NCBI RefSeq assembly: GCF_002553505.1
Contig: NZ_PDCP01000037.1
Coordinates: 1-60,847 of the forward strand
DNA from: Mycolicibacterium agri
Lineage (GTDB): Bacteria; Actinomycetota; Actinomycetes; Mycobacteriales; Mycobacteriaceae
Direction: 5' to 3'
DNA length: 60,847 nucleotides
Shown in pieces: positions 34,030 to 42,065 of the stretch (position 1 is the first letter of the stretch; each line of letters starts with the position of its first letter). A program made the position numbers and the translations under genes. The notes beneath the pieces were generated by a model. The model was not told the origin of the DNA, searched no databases, and worked only from the letters and a program-made list of their open reading frames with translations.

Positions 34030-35982
34030 GTGCATCACCCATTGGACCCGCTGTCGGCCGACGAGTTCACGGCGGTAACGGCCATTCTGGGACGCGAGCG
34101 CGGGGTGCGCCCCGCCGACGGCGACGACCTCGGCTGGCGGATCGCCTCGGTGGCGCTGCTCGAACCGACGAAGACCGAGTTGGCCGAGTTCGACGCGGGT
34201 GGGCCGACGCCTGCGCGGCGCGCCGAGGTGATCTGCCTGCAGCGCGCCACCAACACCACCTACAAGGGTGTGGTGTCGCTGTCCGACGACCGCGTCGAGT
34301 CCTTCGACCACATTCCCGGCGTGCAGGCCAACTTCACCGTCGACGAGTTCCTCGAGTGCGACGAACTGGTGCGCAAACATCCCGACTTCATCGCGGCCCT
34401 GGCCAAACGCGGCATCACCGATATGGACCTGGTGTTCGTCGACACCTGGACCTACGGCGATGCGGTGGCCCCGCCGGAGTACCGCGACCGTCGGCTCGGC
34501 TGGACGGACACCTGGCGCAAGGGCGGCCCCGGCCAGAATCCGTACGCCCACTTCGTCAGCGGGCTGCACTGCGTCATCGACGTCAACGCGATGGAGGTGC
34601 TGCGGGTCGAGGACAACGGCGGCGTCGACGAGCCCGACGTCATGGGCGAGTACGTGCCACGACACATCCCGGAGCGCATCCGTGCGGCGTCGCGGCGCGA
34701 GCCGCTCAAGCCGCTGCACCTCACCCAGCCGGAAGGGGTGTCGTTCCGGCTCGACGGCAACCTACTGGAGTGGCAGAACTGGTCGCTGCGGATCGGCTTC
34801 AACCATCGCGAGGGCATGACCCTGCACACCATTTCCTACCGCGACGGTGAGCGCAACCGTTCGGTGGCGCACCGCATTTCGCTGGCCGAGATGATCGTGC
34901 CCTACCGCGACCCGTCCGAGGACCACTACCGGCGCACGGCATTCGACATCGGGGAGTGGGGCCTTGGCTTCATGACGACGTCGCTCGAGCTGGGCTGCGA
35001 CTGCCTCGGCGAGATCCGCTACCTGGATGCGGTGCTGCACAACAGCAAGGGCGAGCCCTACACCATCAGCAACGCCATCTGCATCCACGAGGAGGACAAC
35101 GCCGTGCTGTGGAAGCACGTCGACCATGACGCCGGTGCCGAGGTGCGGCGCATGCGCAGGCTGACGATCTCCTTCCACGTCACCGTCGCCAACTACGAAT
35201 ACCTCGTCTACTGGCGGCTCTACCAGGACGGCAACATCGAGTGCGAGACCCGCGCCACCGGCCTCATGGTCACCACGCCGGTCGCGGAGGGGCGGCCGCA
35301 CCCGAACGGAACGCTGGTCGACGGACACACGTATGCGCCGTTCCACCAACACTTCCTGGTGGCCCGGCTCGACATGGATGTCGACGGCACCGACAACACC
35401 GTCGTCATGTCGGAGTCATACGCCGAGCCGATCGGCGCGGACAACCCCTACGGTCTGTCGCTGGTGCTGCATGACGTACCGTTACGGACCGAAAGCGAAG
35501 GCAAGCAGGACGTCAACTTCGCAACGCAACGGTCGTGGAAAGTGGTGAACACCAACGTCGTCAACGGTCTCGGCACGCATCCGGCCTACAAGCTGGTGCC
35601 CGGCGGTGCCATCCCGATGATGCTCGACACCGCCTCACCGGTGTTCCAGCGCGCCAACGTCATCGGCCACACCCTGTGGGTGACCCCGAACCACCCCGAC
35701 GAGCGTTGGCCCGCAGGGGAGTTCGTCAATCAGTCGGCCAGGGACGCCGGGCTGGGCGAATGGACGAAGGCCGATCGCCGTATCGAGAACACCGACGTCG
35801 TGCTGTGGTACGTGTTCGGTATCCATCACATCACCCGGCCCGAGGACTGGCCGGTGATGCCGGTCGACGTGGTGTCGTTCTGGCTCAAGCCCTTCGGTTT
35901 CTTCGACCGCAACCCGGCGCTCGACGTCGTCGGCACACCACCTGACACCTGCCATACGGAGAGCACAAGTGCCGGACACTAG
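34030..35982 (+). CDS. copper amine oxidase
   Basis: Primary-amine oxidase (TPQ, Cu), 650 residues with a GTG start. It oxidises primary amines to aldehyde, ammonia and H2O2. The topaquinone precursor Tyr lies in the T/V-x-x-N-Y-E motif (VTVANYEYLVYW). Copper-ligand His residues are in the HQHFLVARLDMDVDG region (HxH) and in the C-terminal HHITRPEDWPVMP segment. The C-terminus FGFFDRNPALDV is typical. No signal peptide is visible. The last 14 bp overlap the next gene. Confidence 0.93.
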   Translation: MHHPLDPLSADEFTAVTAILGRERGVRPADGDDLGWRIASVALLEPTKTELAEFDAGGPTPARRAEVICLQRATNTTYKGVVSLSDDRVESFDHIPGVQANFTVDEFLECDELVRKHPDFIAALAKRGITDMDLVFVDTWTYGDAVAPPEYRDRRLGWTDTWRKGGPGQNPYAHFVSGLHCVIDVNAMEVLRVEDNGGVDEPDVMGEYVPRHIPERIRAASRREPLKPLHLTQPEGVSFRLDGNLLEWQNWSLRIGFNHREGMTLHTISYRDGERNRSVAHRISLAEMIVPYRDPSEDHYRRTAFDIGEWGLGFMTTSLELGCDCLGEIRYLDAVLHNSKGEPYTISNAICIHEEDNAVLWKHVDHDAGAEVRRMRRLTISFHVTVANYEYLVYWRLYQDGNIECETRATGLMVTTPVAEGRPHPNGTLVDGHTYAPFHQHFLVARLDMDVDGTDNTVVMSESYAEPIGADNPYGLSLVLHDVPLRTESEGKQDVNFATQRSWKVVNTNVVNGLGTHPAYKLVPGGAIPMMLDTASPVFQRANVIGHTLWVTPNHPDERWPAGEFVNQSARDAGLGEWTKADRRIENTDVVLWYVFGIHHITRPEDWPVMPVDVVSFWLKPFGFFDRNPALDVVGTPPDTCHTESTSAGH

Positions 35983-37954
35983 ATTGCAGCGGCCCGACGA
36001 CCTGACCGCGGAGTGGCTGACCGCTGCGATCGGTGCGGGCACCGTCGAACGCTTCACCACCGAGCGCATCGGCACCGGCCAGATGAGCGAGTGCTACCGG
36101 GTCACGCTGAGCTACGCCGACGGACCGACCGGGCCAACTTCGGTGGTGCTCAAGGTCGCCGCGAGCGATCCCGTCAGCCGGCAGACGGGACTGGCGCTCG
36201 GCCTCTACGAACGTGAGGTGCGGTTCTACTCCGACATCGCGCCCGGCCTCGGCGGCCCCGTCGCGCCGTGCTACGACGCGGCATTCGACGGCGAGACCGG
36301 CGTCTTCCATTTGCTGCTTGGCGATGCGGGTCCCGCCGTCGTCGGTGACGAAATCCGCGGCGCCACAGTCGAACAGGCGATGCTGGCGATGGCCGAGCTG
36401 GGCCGGCTGCACGGCCAGCTGCTCGGCGACACCGCGCTGGCCGACGCGGCGTGGCTGAACCGCGAAGCGCCGCTGAACCAGGCGCTGATCACGCAGCTGT
36501 ACGCGGGCTTCGTCGAACGCTACGGCGAATCCATCGCACCCGAGCACCGCCAGGTGTGCGAGCGACTGGTCGCGGCCTTCGACGACTACCTCGCCCAGGA
36601 GGCCGCCGACGAGCGCATGCACGGCCTGGTGCACGGGGACTACCGGCTCGACAACATGCTGTTCGGCCAGCCCGGCGCCGACCGCCCACTGACCGTCGTG
36701 GACTGGCAGACCGTCACCTGGGGGCCGGCGATGACCGACGTCGCCTACTTCCTCGGCTGCGCGCTGGCCGACGACGTGCGCCGCGACAACTACACCGCGC
36801 TGCTGGATGCCTACCACCGCGCGCTGGGACCCGACGCCGCGGTGGACATCGCCGATGTCACCGAAGGCGTTCGCAGACAGGCCTTCTTCGGCGTGATGAT
36901 GGCGATCGTGTCCTCGATGCTCGTGGAGCGCACCGGGCGCGGCGACGAGATGTTCATGACGATGCTGCGCCGGCACTGCCAGCACGTGCTCGACACCGAT
37001 GCGCTGGCGACGCTGCCCGAACCCGTTGCGCCCGCACCACTGCAGCCGGACGCCGCCGACGAAGGTGCCCACCAATCGGGTGCCGAGGCGCTGTGGAGCG
37101 AGAGCTGGTACGCCGACTTCGTCGACGATGGCCAAAACATCGGCGGCTGGTTCCGGCTGGGCCTGATGCCGAACCAACAGACGGCGTGGATCAACGCGAT
37201 GCTGTGCGGGCCCGGCCTTCCCACGATCGCCGTCAACGACTTCGAGGTGACCCTGCCCGACGACCCGTTCACCGTTCGCACCGACGACGTCGAACTCACC
37301 CACTCCGCAACGGAACCGCTGCAAAGCTACCGCGTCACCGTGCGCGGTCGCGGCCAGGCCTACGACGACCCGGCGGCCTTGTTGCGGGGCGAATCCGGCA
37401 GGCCGGTCGACGTCGCCATGGATCTGCACTGGACGACCGCCGGCACCCCGTACCTGTACCGACTGACACCGCGCTACGAGATTCCCTGCACGGTGTCGGG
37501 CAGCGTCACGTTCGACGGCTCAACGGTGGAACTGAACGCCGTGCCGGGCCAGCGCGACCACTCCTGGGGAGTGCGGGACTGGTGGGGCATGGACTGGGTG
37601 TGGAGCGCGCTGCACCTGCAGGACGGAACCCACCTGCACGGCGTCGACATCCGCATCCCCGGCTCACCGCCCCTGGGCGTCGGATACATCCAGCCGCCGG
37701 ACGGCACCTTGATCGAGCTGCAGACCGTATCGGCACAGGAAACGTTCGGCGACAAAGGGTTACCCGTATCCACCGAGCTGAAGCTGAACCCGGGCGGTGT
37801 CGCGGCGACCGTGCAGATCAAGGGGCACGCGCCGGTGTTGCTCACCGCCGCCGACGGCAGGGTGAGCCACTTCCCGCGCGCCTGGGCCACGGTGAGCACT
37901 GCCGACGGCCGCACCGGTGTCGGCTGGCTGGAGTGGAACCGCAACCTGCGATGA
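35969..37954 (+). CDS. APH-family phosphotransferase fused to a C-terminal lipocalin-like (DUF7064/7065-type) domain
   Basis: A 661-residue fusion. Residues ~1-355 are a kinase-like domain with catalytic loop VHGDYRLDNMLFG and metal motif LTVVDWQTV. Residues ~365-661 are beta-rich (SWYADFVDDGQNIGGWFRLG, GQRDHSWGVRDWWGMDWVW, GRVSHFPRAWATV), resembling domains found with steroid or hydrophobic-ligand proteins. The kinase part is paralogous to the gene beside cobIJ. The GTG start overlaps the amine oxidase end by 14 bp and the stop overlaps ynfA (ATGA), indicating one operon. The substrate is unknown; a link to amine catabolism is inferred from coupling only. Confidence 0.83.
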   Translation: MPDTRLQRPDDLTAEWLTAAIGAGTVERFTTERIGTGQMSECYRVTLSYADGPTGPTSVVLKVAASDPVSRQTGLALGLYEREVRFYSDIAPGLGGPVAPCYDAAFDGETGVFHLLLGDAGPAVVGDEIRGATVEQAMLAMAELGRLHGQLLGDTALADAAWLNREAPLNQALITQLYAGFVERYGESIAPEHRQVCERLVAAFDDYLAQEAADERMHGLVHGDYRLDNMLFGQPGADRPLTVVDWQTVTWGPAMTDVAYFLGCALADDVRRDNYTALLDAYHRALGPDAAVDIADVTEGVRRQAFFGVMMAIVSSMLVERTGRGDEMFMTMLRRHCQHVLDTDALATLPEPVAPAPLQPDAADEGAHQSGAEALWSESWYADFVDDGQNIGGWFRLGLMPNQQTAWINAMLCGPGLPTIAVNDFEVTLPDDPFTVRTDDVELTHSATEPLQSYRVTVRGRGQAYDDPAALLRGESGRPVDVAMDLHWTTAGTPYLYRLTPRYEIPCTVSGSVTFDGSTVELNAVPGQRDHSWGVRDWWGMDWVWSALHLQDGTHLHGVDIRIPGSPPLGVGYIQPPDGTLIELQTVSAQETFGDKGLPVSTELKLNPGGVAATVQIKGHAPVLLTAADGRVSHFPRAWATVSTADGRTGVGWLEWNRNLR

Positions 37955-38280
37955 CTGTCGGCAAATCGGTTGCCCTGTTCGTACTCGCCGCGCTGCTCGA
38001 GATCGGCGGCGCCTGGCTTGTGTGGCAGGGTGTGCGCGAGCATCGCGGCTGGCTGTGGGTCGGGGTGGGTGCGGTGTCGCTCGGGGTGTACGGGTTCGTC
38101 GCCGCGTTCCAGCCGGAGAACCATTTCGGCCGCGTGCTGGCCGCCTACGGAGGCGTGTTCATCGTCGGCTCATTGCTGTGGGGCATGGTGGCCGACGGTT
38201 TCCGGCCGGACCGCTGGGACGTCGCGGGCGCGCTGATCTGCCTAATCGGCGTCGCTGTCATCATGTATGCCCCGCGTTAG
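37951..38280 (+). CDS. ynfA: YnfA/UPF0060 family membrane protein
   Basis: Small four-helix inner-membrane protein, 109 residues, of the UPF0060 family (small multidrug-resistance-like fold). Signatures are ALFVLAALLEIGGAWLVWQ at the start, GVYGFVAAFQP-E-HFGRVLAAYGGVFI in the middle and DVAGALICLIGVAVIMY at the end. The start ATG overlaps the preceding stop (ATGA). It overlaps the convergent small membrane protein gene by 39 bp at the 3' end. Confidence 0.93.
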   Translation: MTVGKSVALFVLAALLEIGGAWLVWQGVREHRGWLWVGVGAVSLGVYGFVAAFQPENHFGRVLAAYGGVFIVGSLLWGMVADGFRPDRWDVAGALICLIGVAVIMYAPR

Positions 38281-38460
38281 TGTCAACCTTTCATCGTCGG
38301 TCCGCCTGTTGTACGCGAACAGCGCCGCTGCGCCCGAGGATGCCGCAAAAATACCTGCGGCGACGCCGAACTCGATCAGTCGATCGACGATCAACATGAG
38401 GGCGGCGTAGGCGCCGGCCAGCACGGCGACGAAACGGGCAAGTGTGTGTCGACGTGTCAC
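38242..38460 (-). CDS. small two-helix membrane protein
   Basis: A 72-residue protein with two hydrophobic segments (about 7-32 and 33-52) and a charged Asp-rich tail ending HDDSDAD. The function is unknown. The ATG overlaps the stop of the upstream nine-Cys protein gene (ATGA), which supports real, coupled translation. The tail overlaps the 3' end of ynfA on the other strand. Confidence 0.6.
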   Translation of the reverse strand: MTRRHTLARFVAVLAGAYAALMLIVDRLIEFGVAAGIFAASSGAAALFAYNRRTDDERLTLTRGIHDDSDAD

Positions 38461-38933
38461 GGTCCTGATCCGTCGGGCTCGATCGAACGCACCGCGAAGA
38501 TGCTACGCAAGTAGACGGTGGGACGCCCGCAGGTGCTGCACACCGGGTCAGTTCCGCATCGGGAGGCCATCTCCCGTTTGCCGTCGACATAGGACTTCAT
38601 CGCCCATTGCACAGTAGACAGGCAGAGTTGGCAGAGCGTCTCGACGACGTCGCCGCCTGGACTGAGCCCGATCTGGTCGCATCCGTCGACGGCGTGGATC
38701 CAGGCGACCACCACCGCGGGCGCGCCACAAGTGATGCCCGACGACATCTGCTGGGCACTGCAGATCGGCTGCAGCCTCAGAAGCTGATCCTCGACGGCCG
38801 GTACGATGTCCTTGCGTCGTACCGAGCGCCACACGAGGACGACGGCAACCTTGGCTCGATCAAGCAGTCCTTCGGTTCGTCCGGCGCTGCAACCGTATTC
38901 ATTATGCTGTCGGTCGATCTCACGACGCTTCAT
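38457..38933 (-). CDS. nine-cysteine protein, paralogue A of an island-specific family
   Basis: A 158-residue protein with no recognised domain. Cysteines lie at 15, 58, 69, 85, 101, 104, 126, 132 and 135. The series C58-x10-C69-x15-C85, the pair C101-x2-C104 and the C-terminal CSTCGRP pair correspond to C41-x10-C52-x15-C68, C80-x3-C84 and CPTCKR in the 137-residue protein at 59.2 kb, so the two are paralogues. Metal binding (zinc or iron) is likely but inferred. The start is supported by GGAG seven bases upstream of the ATG. The bipartite control element at 39007-39048 faces this gene, and the gene is coupled to the small membrane protein downstream. Confidence 0.7.
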   Translation of the reverse strand: MKRREIDRQHNEYGCSAGRTEGLLDRAKVAVVLVWRSVRRKDIVPAVEDQLLRLQPICSAQQMSSGITCGAPAVVVAWIHAVDGCDQIGLSPGGDVVETLCQLCLSTVQWAMKSYVDGKREMASRCGTDPVCSTCGRPTVYLRSIFAVRSIEPDGSGP

Positions 38934-39006
38934 CTGATTTCTCCAATTGTGGCGGCAGCGTCTCAGCGTCGGCTCACCGGTACTTCAGGCCAGAATCGCC
39001 GACGCC

Positions 39007-39048
39007 GAGACGGCGGTCATCACCCGGCGACCCGATTCACCCGGGTGA
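39007..39048 (-). promoter_or_regulatory. bipartite control element, site 1 (toward nine-Cys protein A)
   Basis: Palindrome TCACCCGGGTGA (39037-39048), an 11-bp spacer, then GGGTGATGACCGCCGTCTC read on the minus strand (39025-39007). It ends about 74 bp before the start codon. The 342-bp gap 38934-39275 contains this site and site 2, and nothing else that I can support. Confidence 0.75.
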
Positions 39049-39154
39049 TCCTGTGTGCTGCCGCGCCGCCGGTGTGTGAATCCGGCGATGCGAATCGGGC
39101 GTCAACCGTCGCTGAATTCACAGTCGGGAAGCGCTGACGCGTGGTGTGGGTGCG

Positions 39155-39196
39155 TCACCCGGGTGAGATGCGCACACGGGTGAAGACGAATCACCC
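39155..39196 (+). promoter_or_regulatory. bipartite control element, site 2 (toward DUF417-Lpd operon)
   Basis: Palindrome TCACCCGGGTGA (39155-39166), an 11-bp spacer, then GGGTGAAGACGAATCACCC (39178-39196). It ends 79 bp before the DUF417 start codon. Confidence 0.75.
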
Positions 39197-39275
39197 GCCA
39201 GGCGCAGATAGTGATCGGGATCCAGGCCGCGCGGACCTGCCGTAGCGGCGCATGAGCTATGAACGGAGAGATCGC

Positions 39276-39776
39276 ATGTCCGACAACCAGGTCACGTCGG
39301 TGGTGGCCGATGCGCTGAAAAGTCCACGGTTGACCGCTGTTGCGGGGTTGGTGGCTCGTTACTGTCTGGTCATCGTGATCGCCTGGTTCGGCATCATGAA
39401 GTTCACTTACTACGAGTCGCACGGTATTTCACCGCTTATCGCCAACAGCCCGTTCTTCAGTTGGATCTATGACGTCATCTCGATCCGCACGTTTGGCTTC
39501 CTGCTCGGACCGGTCGAGCTGATCACGGCGGCATTGTTGGCGCTCAAGCCCTGGTATCCCAAGGCGGCGGTGGTCGGTGGGGTGCTGGCTTCGGGGTTCT
39601 TCGTTACCACGTTGAGCACGATGATCACCACGCCCGACGTCAGCGAAGCATCCGCCGGTGGCTTTCCGATCCTGTCGGCCAACGGTCAGTTCTTGATGAA
39701 AGACATCGCTCTGCTGGGTATTTCGTTGTGGCTGCTCGCCGACGCCATCGACGCCACCCGCAAACGAACTTCATGA
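39276..39776 (+). CDS. DUF417 (YkgB/RclC-like) membrane protein
   Basis: A 166-residue inner-membrane protein with four predicted helices. It resembles the YkgB/DUF417 family, whose E. coli member RclC belongs to the reactive-chlorine response, and more distantly DoxX. Segments are RYCLVIVIAWFGIMKFTYYE and GPVELITAALLALKPWYPK. The start ATG follows GGAGAG at good spacing; an upstream in-frame ATG lacks a ribosome-binding site. The stop overlaps the start of the Lpd-like gene (ATGA), recalling the rclC-rclA pairing of a membrane protein with a flavoprotein. Confidence 0.85.
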   Translation: MSDNQVTSVVADALKSPRLTAVAGLVARYCLVIVIAWFGIMKFTYYESHGISPLIANSPFFSWIYDVISIRTFGFLLGPVELITAALLALKPWYPKAAVVGGVLASGFFVTTLSTMITTPDVSEASAGGFPILSANGQFLMKDIALLGISLWLLADAIDATRKRTS

Positions 39777-41194
39777 CACCGCGGGCGACCGGGGAGGCCG
39801 GTGATCATTACGACCTCGTCGTGCTGGGCGCCGGCTCGGGCGGATACGTAGCGGCTATCCGTGCCGCCCAGCTGGGCATGGCCGTCGCAGTGGTCGAGGA
39901 ACGGTACTGGGGCGGGGTGTGCCTCAACACCGGCTGTGTACCGTCGAAAGCACTGCTGCGCAACGCCGAGATCGCCTCGATCCTCACCCATCAGGCCGCC
40001 GCATTCGGCCTCTCCGGTGACGTCAGCCTCGACTACTCCCGCGCCGTGTCGCGCAGCCGGGAAGTCGCCGATGCCCGTGTCGGCGGCGTGCACTTCCTGA
40101 TGCGCAAGAACAACATCACCGAGATCGACGGGCACGGCCGATTCACCAGTCCGCACAGCCTCGCTGTTGACCTGCGTGAGGGCGGCACGCGGTCACTGAG
40201 TTTCGACCACGCGGTGATCGCGACCGGGTCGCGGGTGCGGATGCTGCCCGGAGTCACCCTCGGTGACAACGTGGTCAGCTACGAGCAGCAGATCCTTTCC
40301 GCCGATCTGCCCGACTCGATCGTGATCATCGGCGGCGGCAGCATCGGCATGGAATTCGCCTACATCCTGCACAGCTACGGTGTGGGGGTCGAGATCCTGG
40401 AATTCACCGACCGGGTGCTTCCGAGCGAAGACGCCGACGTGTCCAGAGAACTGCGGCGCCACTACCGGCGCCGCGGCATCACCATCCACACGTCGACCCG
40501 CGTCGAAACCGTGACCGACCACGGCGACTACGTCACCGTCGATCACACCGGCGCTGACGGACAAACCTCAACCACGAAGGCCGCGCGGGCCTTCATCTGC
40601 ATCGGTTTCTGTCCCAATGTGGAGGAGATCGGCCTCGACGCCGTCGGTGTGCGGGTCACCGCCGGTGGCGCTATCGATATCGACGACTACATGCGCACGT
40701 CGGCACCGCACATCTACGCGGTCGGCGACGTCACCGCCAAAGTTCAACTCGCCCATGTCGCTTCCGCGCAAGGTGTCATTGCCGCGGAGACCATGGCCGG
40801 GGTCGACACGATGCCATTGGACTACCGGATGATGCCGAGAGTGACGTTCTGTCAGCCGCAGGTCGCCAGCTTCGGCTACACCGAAGAGCAGGCCCGCGCC
40901 GCCGGATACCGGGTGCGGGTTGCGACCTTTCCCATGCGGGCCAGCGCCAAGGCCCATGGCTTGGGGGAGCGGGGCGGCTTCATCAAGATTCTTGCCGACG
41001 ACACGCATGGTGAGCTATTGGGCGCGCACTTGCTTGGCGCAGAAGTCAGTGAACTCCTTCCCGAGTTGACGCTGGCGCAGTTGTGGGACATCACCGCGCG
41101 AGAATTGGCCCGAAACGTTCACACTCATCCGACTCTCGGTGAGGGTCTTCAGGAATGCTTTCATGCTCTCACCGGCGAGGCCATCAACCTCTAG
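39773..41194 (+). CDS. dihydrolipoyl dehydrogenase-like flavoprotein (Lpd paralogue)
   Basis: FAD/NAD disulfide oxidoreductase of 473 residues, clearly of the mycobacterial LpdC type. The redox disulfide is in GGVCLNTGCVPSKALLRN, the NAD site is VIIGGGSIGMEFAYIL, and the C-terminal His-Glu dyad is in NVHTHPTLGEGLQECF. All catalytic residues are present. No 2-oxo acid dehydrogenase E1/E2 gene is nearby, so it may serve another disulfide, quinone or metal substrate, as RclA and Mtr-like relatives do. It is translationally coupled to the DUF417 membrane protein. Confidence 0.9.
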   Translation: MTPRATGEAGDHYDLVVLGAGSGGYVAAIRAAQLGMAVAVVEERYWGGVCLNTGCVPSKALLRNAEIASILTHQAAAFGLSGDVSLDYSRAVSRSREVADARVGGVHFLMRKNNITEIDGHGRFTSPHSLAVDLREGGTRSLSFDHAVIATGSRVRMLPGVTLGDNVVSYEQQILSADLPDSIVIIGGGSIGMEFAYILHSYGVGVEILEFTDRVLPSEDADVSRELRRHYRRRGITIHTSTRVETVTDHGDYVTVDHTGADGQTSTTKAARAFICIGFCPNVEEIGLDAVGVRVTAGGAIDIDDYMRTSAPHIYAVGDVTAKVQLAHVASAQGVIAAETMAGVDTMPLDYRMMPRVTFCQPQVASFGYTEEQARAAGYRVRVATFPMRASAKAHGLGERGGFIKILADDTHGELLGAHLLGAEVSELLPELTLAQLWDITARELARNVHTHPTLGEGLQECFHALTGEAINL

Positions 41195-41203
41195 AAGCCA
41201 TGG

Positions 41204-42031
41204 CTACGGCAGGATGAAGCGCTCGACGGCGTCGGCGAAGCCGTCAACTTCGTTCGAGGTGGTGACACAACGGGCGGCCCGCTTGACCTCATCGCCCGCG
41301 TTCCCCATCGCGATGCTGAGCCCCGATCGATTGAACATCTCCACATCGTTGGCCATGTCGCCGATCGTGGCGATCTCCTCAGCAGCGATTCCGTACGCCG
41401 TTGACAAGTAGTCGACGACGGCGCCCTTGTTGGCGTTGGGGTTTGTGACATCGACGTAGTACGGCTGCGATGCGGCCGCAGACACGTGGTCGCCGAAGTG
41501 CTCGCGCACCCGGGCCGTCGCCTTCTCGACCGCGTCGTAGTCATCGCTGACACCAACCACTTTGGCCACACCGTTCGACACCGAGGCATATCCTTCGCTG
41601 TCTTCGATCAGCGACGGTTCGAATCGGACCGTCCACGCCTCGCGCGCCACGTGCGGCCCGTGCACATCGGGGACCAGCCAATCGGCGCCGCGGTAGACCC
41701 AAACGCTCAATCCTTCGGCGTCGAGCAGTCGGATCACCGCCGGTGTCAGCTCGTCGGGGATCACGCGCTGTTCGATAACCGACAGATCCGGCCGCGCGAA
41801 CAGCCCACCGTTGAAAGCCGCGACCGGCGTGGTGATTTCGAGGGGCGCGATGAGCATCGACATGCCACGGGGCGGACGACCGCTGGTGATCGCGAACAGG
41901 ATCCCGGCTTCGCGCAGCTTGGCGACGGCGGCGACGGCGCGTTGGGTCAGGACCTTGTCTTGTGTGACCAGTGTGCCGTCGACGTCGGCCAGCAGCAGTC
42001 GAACCGGTGCAGGGGGGCGGTGGCTTGCCAT
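41204..42031 (-). CDS. Cof-type HAD family phosphatase
   Basis: HAD-superfamily hydrolase of 275 residues. Motif I is LLADVDGTLVTQD, motif II is FAITSGRPPRGM, motif III uses a Lys near VDYLSTAYG, and motif IV is IATIGDMANDVEMFNRSG. The C2-type cap suggests sugar-phosphate or nucleotide substrates. It is the last gene of the zwf-GH15-HAD unit, 34 bp after the GH15 stop, with AAAGG before the ATG. A role in sugar-phosphate turnover is inferred from this context. Confidence 0.88.
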   Translation of the reverse strand: MASHRPPAPVRLLLADVDGTLVTQDKVLTQRAVAAVAKLREAGILFAITSGRPPRGMSMLIAPLEITTPVAAFNGGLFARPDLSVIEQRVIPDELTPAVIRLLDAEGLSVWVYRGADWLVPDVHGPHVAREAWTVRFEPSLIEDSEGYASVSNGVAKVVGVSDDYDAVEKATARVREHFGDHVSAAASQPYYVDVTNPNANKGAVVDYLSTAYGIAAEEIATIGDMANDVEMFNRSGLSIAMGNAGDEVKRAARCVTTSNEVDGFADAVERFILP

Positions 42032-42065
42032 GATGCCTTTCAGTCGTTGCTCTTCCGCGCCGGTG

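Noticed and set aside
41610..41625. tRNA T-loop-like GGTTCGAATC
   Set aside because: Inside the HAD phosphatase coding frame with no acceptor or anticodon stem; a similar string at about 47158 is inside ndh.
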